Shown piece after piece: positions 1 through 6,140 of a stretch of 9,016 nucleotides of DNA (its first letter is position 1; every line of letters begins with the position of its first letter). The position numbers were made by a program, and so were the translations under genes. The notes beneath the pieces are model-generated. The model saw only the letters and a list, made by a program, of their open reading frames with translations, did not search any database and was not told where the DNA came from. Origin of the DNA: an uncultured Gammaproteobacteria bacterium (GTDB lineage: Bacteria; Pseudomonadota; Gammaproteobacteria; Pseudomonadales; Azotimanducaceae_A); contig CAJWGQ010000118.1 in NCBI GenBank assembly GCA_913041025.1, forward strand, positions 1 through 9,016, given 5' to 3'.

Positions 1-441
1 TGAAAGAAAAGTCTGCATTTCTTCAGACAGAGAGTCAAAAACCTTACACGTGTTCGAAAAAACCGTATCTCCTCCGACTTCCGGCGTTTCAACAGCATAT
101 AAAAGCGCACCCATGCTAGGAGTCTTGAGATAACTCGTGTCCGAATGCCAAAGACCTCCGAAATTTTCTTTATCACCCGGTCTCTTAATCACTTCCATCA
201 CCTCCGGAATATCCGTTTTATTGGTTATAAAGGGATATTCGACTGGCTTTCCGAATTTAGACGCGAGTTCAAATAACTGTTTCGTGTCAAGCGATTGGTT
301 TTCAAAAAACAGTACCTGATGTTCAAGGAAGGCCTCGGATACGAGTCTAATTTGTGCTGGGTTAATATTGTTTAAATCTAAGCCTTCTATGGTTGCGCCA
401 ATCGCTTTAGACAATGGTCGAATACTAAAGTCTTTCTCCAT
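1..441 (-). CDS. TauD/TfdA-family 2-oxoglutarate-dependent dioxygenase (N-terminal 147 residues, cut by window edge)
   Basis: Reading the minus strand from ATG at 441 gives an open frame that runs off the left edge. The family uses Fe(II), O2 and 2-oxoglutarate to hydroxylate substrates such as taurine or other sulfonates in the cytoplasm. The N-terminus (IRPLSKAIGATIEGLDL) is the typical TauD opening. The first iron ligands are visible as the HxD motif in LWHSDTSY (His99, Asp101), followed by the GALLYAVETPEVGGDTVFSN block (about 111-130) typical of the family. The distal His and the 2-oxoglutarate-binding Arg would lie beyond the window. The start is one base after the stop of the upstream MerC-domain gene, and I see no Shine-Dalgarno sequence, so translation is probably coupled. 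The family call is firm. The substrate (taurine, another sulfonate, or a non-sulfur compound) is not determinable. Confidence 0.9.
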   Translation of the reverse strand, partial: MEKDFSIRPLSKAIGATIEGLDLNNINPAQIRLVSEAFLEHQVLFFENQSLDTKQLFELASKFGKPVEYPFITNKTDIPEVMEVIKRPGDKENFGGLWHSDTSYLKTPSMGALLYAVETPEVGGDTVFSNTCKVFDSLSEEMQTFLS

Positions 442-442
442 G

Positions 443-862
443 CTAATCGGGGGCTTCATGCGAGCAGTCGTTTTTTCTACAAATTTGGTAATTTCTGATG
501 TGAGCACCAGCTAAAATCAGGCTTCCAAACGAAGTAACAGCTTGTTCATTTGTTTGATCAATCAGAGTATGGCCGAATACAGCGGCTACGGTTATTAAAA
601 GTAAACCAGCGCTCCCTGTGATAATAGTGAGGCCATCCTTATGACGTCCGCAGCCCAGCGACAGCGCTAGGACACTAACGGGCAGGACCACAACAAGAAG
701 AATCAAATGAAATGCCTCGTCGTCGACAAAGTAAAGATTGATGGTAGGAAGGATCGTGAGGAAAACGGGCAGGGCTAGACAATGAACGATGCATAATGCC
801 GAGCAAAATACAGCGATTGAATCTAAAATTCCCGTAGAATTATGCTGCTGTTCTTTTGTCAT
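443..862 (-). CDS. MerC-domain inner-membrane protein
   Basis: A 139-residue protein with about four hydrophobic segments (roughly 14-40, 50-70, 78-100 and 108-122). It has the Cys/His pattern of the MerC family: Cys24-x-x-His27-Cys28 in the first helix, Cys71 and His74 between helices two and three, His98 in the third helix, and His121-x-x-Asn124 near the end. A Cys/His tail follows (Cys128, Cys133, His135). MerC of mercury-resistance operons moves Hg(II) across the inner membrane. Many chromosomal MerC-domain proteins lie outside mer operons and have no proven substrate, and no merA, merP, merT or merR is visible here, so mercury transport should not be assumed. The start is supported by GAGGAG a few bases upstream of ATG. 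The gene is the first of a unit with the TauD-like gene (TAG-C-ATG junction). Confidence 0.82.
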   Translation of the reverse strand: MTKEQQHNSTGILDSIAVFCSALCIVHCLALPVFLTILPTINLYFVDDEAFHLILLVVVLPVSVLALSLGCGRHKDGLTIITGSAGLLLITVAAVFGHTLIDQTNEQAVTSFGSLILAGAHIRNYQICRKNDCSHEAPD

Positions 863-924
863 ATGGCTCCTCTTCGGTCAGATACCAACATCCTTTATGT
901 AGGCAGTTTTAAATCATAGCGAGC

Positions 925-953
925 ATTTTCTTCGTGATCTTATCCCTTATCAA
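925..953 (-). promoter_or_regulatory. Candidate sigma-70 promoter for the MerC/TauD unit
   Basis: On the minus strand, TTGATA (953-948) is followed after 17 bases by GAAAAT (930-925), matching the consensus at 5/6 and 4/6. This would start transcription about 55 bases before the MerC-domain gene. It lies back to back with the candidate promoter of the SDR gene. Seen by eye only. Confidence 0.3.
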
Positions 954-973
954 GATTTTTCTGAAAAGGGCCT

Positions 974-1003
974 TTGACGAAGGCTTTGGGTCGCTTTCAT
1001 CAT
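974..1003 (+). promoter_or_regulatory. Candidate sigma-70 promoter for the SDR/Nudix unit
   Basis: TTGACG (974-979), an 18-base spacer and CATCAT (998-1003) match the consensus at 5/6 and 4/6. A transcript from here would have a leader of about 115 bases containing the palindrome at 1025-1034. The -10 is weak, so this is tentative. Confidence 0.28.
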
Positions 1004-1024
1004 TGCTTGTCTGGCAATTGGAGT

Positions 1025-1044
1025 GCAATATTGCTCGAACGAGC
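1025..1044. promoter_or_regulatory. Palindrome plus hairpin in the SDR leader
   Basis: The perfect 10-bp palindrome GCAATATTGC (1025-1034) shares its last two bases with the inverted repeat GCTCG-AA-CGAGC (1033-1044). Either could be an operator or a small leader hairpin. A 10-bp palindrome in a region of this size is not very improbable by chance, so the functional call is weak. Confidence 0.25.
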
Positions 1045-1116
1045 TTTTAGGTGCATTACTCAGGACGTTCGGTCTAACTGCCGGAATCTGAAGTCTTGAG
1101 ATTTTTGATCAAATAC

Positions 1117-1123
1117 GGAGGTG
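1117..1123 (+). promoter_or_regulatory. Ribosome binding site that fixes a TTG start for the SDR gene
   Basis: GGAGGTG is an almost ideal Shine-Dalgarno sequence, followed by five T residues and then the in-frame TTG at 1129. It lies inside the reading frame opened by the other TTG at 1096. This argues that the upstream TTG, which has no such site, is not the start. Confidence 0.7.
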
Positions 1124-1128
1124 TTTTT

Positions 1129-1830
1129 TTGTTTTCAAATAAAGTGGTTTTAGTAACTGGCGCTGCAGGCGAGCTAGGAAGTGCAGTATGTCATTTTTTC
1201 AAACAAATGGATGCCAAAGTGATTGCGGTGGACCTTGAGCTCTCTCTGCTAGAAACGGTTTTTGGACCGCAGAAAAAAGACTTTATTCTTTTTTCTGTGG
1301 ATCTTACGGACAGAGATAAAACCAGGTCAGTCTTTGAAAGAATATTAATTGACCACGATCGTGTTGATTTCGTCTGTAACATTGCGGGTGGATTTGCAAT
1401 GGGGGAATCCGTCCACGAAACATCGGATTCAAAATGGGATTTTCTCTTTGATTTGAACTTGAGGTCGATTTTGCATACTTCCTCGGTACTTGTGCCCAAT
1501 ATGATTAAAAACGGAGGTGGTAAAATTGTGAATGTGGGAGCGCGAGCTGCGTTAAGCGGTGTCGCGAGTATGGGAGCCTATACCGCATCGAAGTCCGCGG
1601 TAATTCGAATTACCGAGGCGATGGCGGCAGAGCTAATGAAGGAAAATATCAATGTAAATTGTATTCTTCCAGGTGTTATCGATACGCCGACGAATCGTGC
1701 GCAAATGCCAGATGCCGATTTTTTATCTTGGGTCGACCCCTCTCAAATCGCTGAAGTTATCGGGTTTTTGTGCTCTGAAAAATCTATCCCGGTAAATGGT
1801 GCGTCAGTTCCTGTTTACGGTAGAAGTTGA
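1129..1830 (+). CDS. Short-chain dehydrogenase/reductase (classical SDR fold, catalytic Ser replaced by Ala)
   Basis: A 233-residue NAD(P)-dependent oxidoreductase from the TTG at 1129; a TTG at 1096 would add 11 residues. The chosen start follows GGAGGTG and opens MFSNKVVLVTG, the usual SDR N-terminus. Visible motifs in the short numbering are the Rossmann glycine motif TGAAGELG (10-17), an acidic VDL ending the second strand (34-36), NIAG (84-87), Asn110, and the YTASK pair Tyr151/Lys155. The position 13 before Tyr, normally Ser138, is Ala138 (VNVGARAAL). The same Ser-to-Ala change occurs in dihydropteridine reductase, which is still active. The end IPVNGASVPVYGRS resembles the cofactor-proximal tail of related bacterial SDRs. 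The substrate is unknown. A Nudix gene follows 48 bases downstream on the same strand, suggesting one transcript. Confidence 0.88.
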   Translation: MFSNKVVLVTGAAGELGSAVCHFFKQMDAKVIAVDLELSLLETVFGPQKKDFILFSVDLTDRDKTRSVFERILIDHDRVDFVCNIAGGFAMGESVHETSDSKWDFLFDLNLRSILHTSSVLVPNMIKNGGGKIVNVGARAALSGVASMGAYTASKSAVIRITEAMAAELMKENINVNCILPGVIDTPTNRAQMPDADFLSWVDPSQIAEVIGFLCSEKSIPVNGASVPVYGRS

Positions 1831-1878
1831 TTCGTATGTTTTATCCAATTTTGGTAGGAAGCCAACAGGAAGAGTATT

Positions 1879-2430
1879 ATGACTAGAGTTCTCAATTGGA
1901 AACGAAAGGAAAGCAAAAGATTATCCAACTGCAAAGTTTTTGAGGTTTTTGAATCAATCTCTATTTCTCCGATGACTAACCAAGAGCATAGTTTTTACTA
2001 TATTGACACCACTGATTGGGTGAATGTGATTCCAGTTACTCCAGATAATCAAATTGTGATGGTTCGTCAATTTCGTCATGGTAGCCAAGAGGTTTCGCTC
2101 GAAATCCCGGGAGGCCTGGTCGATCCGGGTGAACAGCCAGAGGTTGCAGCAGCAAGAGAATGCCTCGAGGAAACTGGGTACACAGTGGGTTCGATTTCAT
2201 CTCTTGGTGCTCTAAATCCTAATCCTGCTCTTTTCGCAAACTCCTTACACACGTATGTTGCAGAGCAGTGCGAGCTAACAAGTGCAATCAAAAATACGAA
2301 TACGGAACATACCGAAGTAGAGCTGGTCAATTTAGCGACTCTGCCAAAACTTTTATCAGATGGCACCATCGATCACGCGTTAGTGAATGCAACTCTATGG
2401 AAGTGGCTTTATCAGAAGCGAGTTGTTTGA
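1879..2430 (+). CDS. Nudix hydrolase, ADP-ribose pyrophosphatase type
   Basis: A 183-residue protein with a complete Nudix box, G-x5-E-x7-R-E-x2-E-E-x-G, at residues 79-101 (Gly79, Glu85, Arg93, Glu94, Glu97, Glu98, Gly100). Glu94, Glu97 and Glu98 are the expected Mg(II) ligands. Cys95 sits at the usual aliphatic position. The preceding strand MVRQFRHGSQEVSLEIPGG and the later block around LNPNPALFANSLHTYVAE fit the ADP-ribose pyrophosphatase branch, which splits ADP-ribose or other nucleoside diphosphate sugars into AMP and a sugar phosphate. The ATG is preceded by AGGAAGAG at good spacing. It lies 48 bases after the SDR gene without an intervening terminator, so an operon is likely. The exact substrate is inferred from the family only. 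Confidence 0.88.
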   Translation: MTRVLNWKRKESKRLSNCKVFEVFESISISPMTNQEHSFYYIDTTDWVNVIPVTPDNQIVMVRQFRHGSQEVSLEIPGGLVDPGEQPEVAAARECLEETGYTVGSISSLGALNPNPALFANSLHTYVAEQCELTSAIKNTNTEHTEVELVNLATLPKLLSDGTIDHALVNATLWKWLYQKRVV

Positions 2431-2462
2431 AAAGATATAGTTAAACCTCGATTAATCTCGGC

Positions 2463-3185
2463 TCAAGCTTTGTCTTCAGAATTAAATCTTTGTAGCTTGT
2501 TGGTGCGTATGAGCTGCTTAATTTCCTCTACGTACTTCAGGCCCCTTGCACTATAGGTCTCTAATCCTTCGGCAAGAGTCATTCCGCTGAGGTGACCGTT
2601 GTCAGCTCTCAATGCAGACCGTATATTTCGCAAGTCCTGATAAGCCCGGTGGGAGTTAATGTTAAGCATATAGGCCTCAACGCTTTCTTGAATAGAATTG
2701 TATTTGGCGACTTCGTAAATTTCCCCTGCTGCGCGTTTCAGCGGGGTAATCCCACATCCTTTTCGAAAACACCAGATTCCAAACATGTTTTTTGCTTGAG
2801 TAGCGAATCTCGATGTTCCCCAGCCTGATTCATTGGCGGACTGAGCGAGCACAAGAGAAGCGGGGACTTCGTCTACTTTAATGATGAGAGCTTCTAAAGC
2901 ATCCTGTATATTGGACTGAGGGTTGACTTTATATTTTGAGCGCAACCGTTTTATCTCTGATAAATCCTCCTCTGTCATATCTGAATCACTGAAAAAAGAC
3001 CTCGAAATTCGTTTGGCAGTTTTTCTCTCGTTTCGAATTTTATGGTTCGCTTCCCTAATCTTGGGAAGCATAAAGGCAAAAAATTTCTGTTTTTTTTCCT
3101 CTACCCTTGTGAACGATGAAAAATTTGGCAATTCGTCGGGTTTTTCGTCAATTTCTGATGTTTTGGGTCTTGGCTCCAGCGCCAC
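2463..3185 (-). CDS. bax: Bax-type peptidoglycan N-acetylglucosaminidase (FlgJ/LytF-like glucosaminidase domain)
   Basis: From GTG at 3185 this encodes 240 residues. A linker (about 20-60, with PNFSSF and KKQKFFAFMLPKI) matches the region before the catalytic domain of E. coli Bax. The glucosaminidase domain (about 95-230) contains QSANESGWGTSRFA with the catalytic Glu119, then KNMFGIWCF, SVEAYMLNINSHRAY, LRNIRSALR and ETYSARGLKYVEEI. Members cleave glycan strands in the periplasm. The GTG has no Shine-Dalgarno sequence and would give a cytoplasmic protein. The same frame stays open upstream to 3359 and encodes a convincing signal peptide, described separately, so the natural protein probably begins near 3326 (about 287 aa; E. 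coli Bax is about 274). The gene lies after the terminator of the neighbouring receptor gene and converges with the Nudix gene, with 32 bases between stops. Confidence 0.85.
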   Translation of the reverse strand: MALEPRPKTSEIDEKPDELPNFSSFTRVEEKKQKFFAFMLPKIREANHKIRNERKTAKRISRSFFSDSDMTEEDLSEIKRLRSKYKVNPQSNIQDALEALIIKVDEVPASLVLAQSANESGWGTSRFATQAKNMFGIWCFRKGCGITPLKRAAGEIYEVAKYNSIQESVEAYMLNINSHRAYQDLRNIRSALRADNGHLSGMTLAEGLETYSARGLKYVEEIKQLIRTNKLQRFNSEDKA

Positions 3186-3326
3186 CCATTTGCTTTTGGC
3201 AATTGCGCTAGCTGGATTAACTTCGTCGAGAGTTATCCACTCGGCAAACGCTAAATCAAACCCGACAAGAGCCAGAAAAACACTGGAAAGATATGAAGTT
3301 AAAGCTTTTACGGAATTCTTGAAAAC
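3186..3326 (-). other. In-frame signal-peptide region upstream of the bax-like gene, lacking a canonical start codon
   Basis: Continuing the bax frame upstream gives FKNSVKALTSYLSSVF, then LALVGFDLAFA-EWITLDE, and then the annotated part. It has a basic start (two Lys), a hydrophobic core, and an AFA signal peptidase I site. The frame is open from 3359 to the bax stop, but it contains no ATG, GTG or TTG upstream of 3185. The best placed codon is GTT at 3326-3324, five bases after AGGG. Either the start was lost by substitution, a rare start is used (ATA at 3359 or CTG at 3275 exist), or there is a base-calling error. Confidence 0.6.
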
Positions 3327-3352
3327 GAACGCCCTATGACACTGTAACGATA

Positions 3353-3380
3353 AGTTTATTCAGATTTAGCTCTTAATCAA
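3353..3380 (-). promoter_or_regulatory. Candidate promoter for the bax-like gene
   Basis: On the minus strand, TTGATT (3380-3375) and TAAACT (3358-3353) are separated by 16 bases. It lies just past the receptor terminator and would start transcription near 3346, only about 20 bases before the proposed signal-peptide start. The consensus match is modest. Confidence 0.27.
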
Positions 3381-3389
3381 ATGCTTTTC

Positions 3390-3421
3390 AAAAAAAAAGG
3401 GCAGCCCTGAAGCTGCCCTTT
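3390..3421 (-). terminator. Rho-independent terminator of the first TonB-dependent receptor gene
   Basis: On the minus strand, AAAGGGCAGC and GCTGCCCTTT form a perfect 10-bp stem around a 6-base loop (TTCAGG). The second arm runs directly into nine T residues. It begins 20 bases after the receptor stop codon. It separates the receptor from the downstream bax-like gene. Confidence 0.92.
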
Positions 3422-3441
3422 CTTGTAATACCTATAGAAGT

Positions 3442-5865
3442 CTATAGCGTGTATCTGTACTGAAGCTGAATCACTCTTCCAAGGTTAGTCGTGACGCCTT
3501 GGTCCAAGCTATTTGCTCCGAGGTTGTTTAATGGGATTCTGCCAGGAATTGCTCCCGCCGTAATCGCGTAAATTTCATCCGTGATATTACGCCCAATCAA
3601 AGAGAAGGAATGTGTTCCTTCTTCCGAATACACGTTGATCGCGGCATCAAGAAGCCAGAAGCTATCTTGAACGAAAGGATCTATGGTCGGTGTATAAGCG
3701 TAGTCGTCCGTATATCGGCCATCTGCAGAGAACGAGGCTCTCCAACCATCAGCAATTGATGTGTCGTAGGTAAATCCGATAAAACCAGTAATATCCGCTG
3801 TTCCAGATCCATCGATTCCCTTAAGGTTTTCTCCTGTCGCGTTGATGAAATCTTCGGAATAGACCGTGTCTGTCCAAGCCCAAGCTGTTCTTATAGTGAG
3901 GCCTTCCACGTCGGTGTTCCACAACATGTCAAACTCGACTCCTTCTGCTTCTAGCGCTGAGGCGTTAAACGTGCTGAATTGTATGATCGTTGAGTCGAAT
4001 AGTTGTACTTGAAGGTCCGAGTACTCGTAGGAGTATGCCGTTGCGTTAAGCCGCATGGCCCCGTCGAGTAGTTCTGCCTTCATACCCACTTCAAATCCTT
4101 CCGCCTCCTCTGATTCATAGACGAGAAAGCTGAAATCTCCGCCATTCACGGCGGGATTGAGAGCCGCGGTCGGCAGAGCGCTGTTGTCAAGGCCTCCAGA
4201 CTTAAACCCTTCTTTATAGGCTGCAAACACTGAGATATCTTCGGTCAGATAATGATTGATCGCTATCTCTGGAGAAGTATTAGTATCCGAGAACTCAAGC
4301 CCATCAATTCTAGGCGGCGCTCCAAAACCAAAAGCCGTAGCAGCTGCGTGAACGTAAGGAATGAGGATATATCCTTCCTTATCCTCGTCAGTATACCTCG
4401 CCCCAATTGTTAGCTCGGTATCTTCAGTGAGGTCCCAGTAAACGGCGACCATCGCTGAATAGACGGTGGTGTCCAAGAAATGATTCTTATTGTAATCGTA
4501 AGCGTTACCTGTCGCCGGATCTGGACCGACAATAGCTGAAGTGGGATCGAAGTCGCCAAATAATGCCAAAGCCGGGCCAAATATATTAGGCATTATTGGG
4601 AGGTTGAAAGCATACTGATACGCATCAAAGCCTTGCTCAATATCCTGGTAATAAAAACCCACCTGAAAATTGAAGGCGCCATCGAAGCTGGAATTCAATC
4701 TGATTTCTTGAGAAAGACTTTCATAGTCGTTAAAGTGAAGCCCGCCAAAAACGCCCGCGCCCCCGCTGTAGTCATCTAACTCATCGTGTGACAGGTCAAC
4801 CCAAGCTGTGATAGAAGTAAGAGAAAGACTCTCGCTGGCAGCCCAGTCGAGGGTTAAGCCTAGCATATTGGTGTCTTGGTCTAGGCCTCGATTTCCATCA
4901 TCATAGCCGCCTGGGAGCCCAGCTCGGAGCCCTGGATCAAGATCAAGCAGCGATGTGTTACCGTTAAGTTCACAGTCATCTACGCTAAGGTATGACGCAA
5001 AAGCGGCTCCGCCAGAGGGAATGCCAGTAGCTTGAACGATACCTTCTGGGCAAAGTTCTTCTGCCCACGCATTGCCGCCCCCGGAGTTTTGATAACGAGA
5101 GTAGGTGTATTTTAACTTCGCTTCGAAGTCATCGGAGGGAGTCCAAAGCAAAGTAAGTCGTGTGTTTATAGATTCGTCACCCAACCACTTTTCGGCTCCA
5201 TTGATTGCAGCCCTTGGATCGTTCTCGGCAGAAAAGTTTTCCCACATTTCATCATTTTCAGTGAAACCAATCGCAAGTCTGGCAAGAAGATCGTCTGAAA
5301 GAGCACCGGAAATGACTGCCTCTCCGTATATTCCTTCGTGTTCTGTTTCGACACCAGCCATCACCTCAAACTCAAACTCATCTGTTGGGTCAGCGGTCAT
5401 GATTGAAATCACCCCTGCTGTGGCAGACTTACCAAAGTATAAGGACTGAGGCCCTTTAAGAACCTCTAATTGCTTCATGTCCATGTATGAGTTGTGAATG
5501 AATCTGCCTCTGTTGACCACAACGCCATCGACGTTAATGGCAACCGAGTGGTCAAAGGCCGCGGAGATAGAGCTCGATCCTATGCCTCTGAGGCGCATAT
5601 TGGCTCCGTTTCCTGAACCACCGTGCGCGACGACCATATTAGGCACCATCTTTCCAGCATCAACCAGGTTGTTAATGTTGTATCGATCTAGGTCTGCCTC
5701 AGTCAGCGCTGCAATCGTTACAGGAACGTCTTGCAAGCCCTCTGATTGTTGCCGAGCGGTTACGATGATTTCTTCAATGGCTCTTTCTTCTGCAAAAGCG
5801 CTAAAACTCCCTAGAAAGGAAGCTAGGCCAAACAAAACAGCCAAAATAAATTTCATTTTGTTCAT
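3442..5865 (-). CDS. TonB-dependent outer-membrane receptor (tandem paralog 1)
   Basis: An 807-residue receptor. Residues 1-25 are a signal peptide ending in SAFA before EER. A TonB-box-like EEIIVTA (31-37) follows, then the plug (about 44-155, with QDVPVTIAAL, LRGIGSSS, VDGVVVNRG and LEVLKGPQSLYFGKSATAGVISI), then a 22-strand barrel from about 165. Such receptors bind a scarce ligand at the surface and import it with TonB energy. The extended N-terminal signalling domain of regulatory receptors is absent. The only two cysteines, Cys272 and Cys298, lie in one barrel loop and could form a disulfide. The last residue is Leu (QYRYTL), not the usual Phe. ATG at 5865 follows GGGGGA; a second in-frame ATG three codons later is too far from that site. 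The substrate is unknown: iron chelates, vitamin B12, carbohydrates and aromatics are all handled by this fold. Confidence 0.93.
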   Translation of the reverse strand: MNKMKFILAVLFGLASFLGSFSAFAEERAIEEIIVTARQQSEGLQDVPVTIAALTEADLDRYNINNLVDAGKMVPNMVVAHGGSGNGANMRLRGIGSSSISAAFDHSVAINVDGVVVNRGRFIHNSYMDMKQLEVLKGPQSLYFGKSATAGVISIMTADPTDEFEFEVMAGVETEHEGIYGEAVISGALSDDLLARLAIGFTENDEMWENFSAENDPRAAINGAEKWLGDESINTRLTLLWTPSDDFEAKLKYTYSRYQNSGGGNAWAEELCPEGIVQATGIPSGGAAFASYLSVDDCELNGNTSLLDLDPGLRAGLPGGYDDGNRGLDQDTNMLGLTLDWAASESLSLTSITAWVDLSHDELDDYSGGAGVFGGLHFNDYESLSQEIRLNSSFDGAFNFQVGFYYQDIEQGFDAYQYAFNLPIMPNIFGPALALFGDFDPTSAIVGPDPATGNAYDYNKNHFLDTTVYSAMVAVYWDLTEDTELTIGARYTDEDKEGYILIPYVHAAATAFGFGAPPRIDGLEFSDTNTSPEIAINHYLTEDISVFAAYKEGFKSGGLDNSALPTAALNPAVNGGDFSFLVYESEEAEGFEVGMKAELLDGAMRLNATAYSYEYSDLQVQLFDSTIIQFSTFNASALEAEGVEFDMLWNTDVEGLTIRTAWAWTDTVYSEDFINATGENLKGIDGSGTADITGFIGFTYDTSIADGWRASFSADGRYTDDYAYTPTIDPFVQDSFWLLDAAINVYSEEGTHSFSLIGRNITDEIYAITAGAIPGRIPLNNLGANSLDQGVTTNLGRVIQLQYRYTL

Positions 5866-5939
5866 TTGTCCCCCGTTTTTATCTTCAATTTAAGAACTTC
5901 TATAAAAGTTTTCTATTTTTTTGATATATCTGTCTGTAC

Positions 5940-5975
5940 TTGACGGAATTTAAATTACCTGAAGGGTTCCGTCAA
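5940..5975. promoter_or_regulatory. Inverted repeat overlapping the promoter of receptor 1 (operator candidate)
   Basis: TTGACGGAA (5940-5948) and TTCCGTCAA (5967-5975) are perfect 9-bp inverted arms separated by 18 bases. On the minus strand one arm supplies the -35 hexamer and the other covers the -10 to +1 area. This geometry fits a repressor operator or a DNA loop. No regulator gene is visible in the window. Confidence 0.5.
5947..5975 (-). promoter_or_regulatory. Promoter of receptor 1
   Basis: On the minus strand, TTGACG (5975-5970), a 17-base spacer and TAAATT (5952-5947) match the consensus at 5/6 and 4/6. The sequence just upstream (about 5979-5999) is a T-rich tract that resembles an UP element. 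The predicted leader is about 75 bases and AT-rich. Confidence 0.5.
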
Positions 5976-6036
5976 TACGAAAAAAAAGAATAAAAACTCA
6001 GATTTTAGAGGGAAGGGAGTCTGTCTCGCTTAACCG

Positions 6037-6052
6037 ACACGTATATTCGTGT
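6037..6052. repeat. Short near-palindrome between the receptor genes
   Basis: ACACG and CGTGT flank TATATT, giving a 16-bp near-palindrome with one mismatched pair. It lies between the terminator of receptor 2 and the promoter of receptor 1. It could be a second regulatory site for receptor 1. Nothing further supports a function. Confidence 0.25.
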
Positions 6053-6083
6053 AGTCATGGGAAAAGATTATGTTCGTATCCTC

Positions 6084-6117
6084 TTTAAAAAGAGGGCGGG
6101 TCATTAGAGCCGCCCCC
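6084..6117 (-). terminator. Rho-independent terminator of the second TonB-dependent receptor gene
   Basis: On the minus strand, GGGCGG and CCGCCC form a GC-rich 6-bp stem around a 10-base loop, followed by TCTTTTT. It starts about 25 bases after the stop codon of receptor 2. With the candidate promoter at 5947-5975, it makes the two receptor genes separate transcription units. Confidence 0.85.
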
Positions 6118-6140
6118 GTGTATTAGGTCGCTGATAATTG

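Noticed and set aside
443..862. Mercury-resistance operon
   Set aside because: Only the MerC domain is present. None of merR, merT, merP or merA is nearby, and the partner gene is a dioxygenase.
2436..2462. Imperfect palindrome CCTCGATTAATCTCGG between the Nudix and bax-like genes as a bidirectional terminator
   Set aside because: The stem has two internal mismatched pairs, almost no loop, and no T-run on either side.
2923..3339. Plus-strand open frame of 138 codons opposite the bax-like gene
   Set aside because: It is antisense to the signal peptide and N-terminal half of a recognised family, has no ribosome binding site I can see, and its translation resembles no known protein. It is a shadow frame.
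5105..5893. Plus-strand open frames (114 and 131 codons) opposite the start of receptor 1
   Set aside because: They mirror the conserved plug and early barrel of the receptor. Similar mirror frames occur opposite receptor 2 at equivalent places, as expected for shadows of homologous genes.
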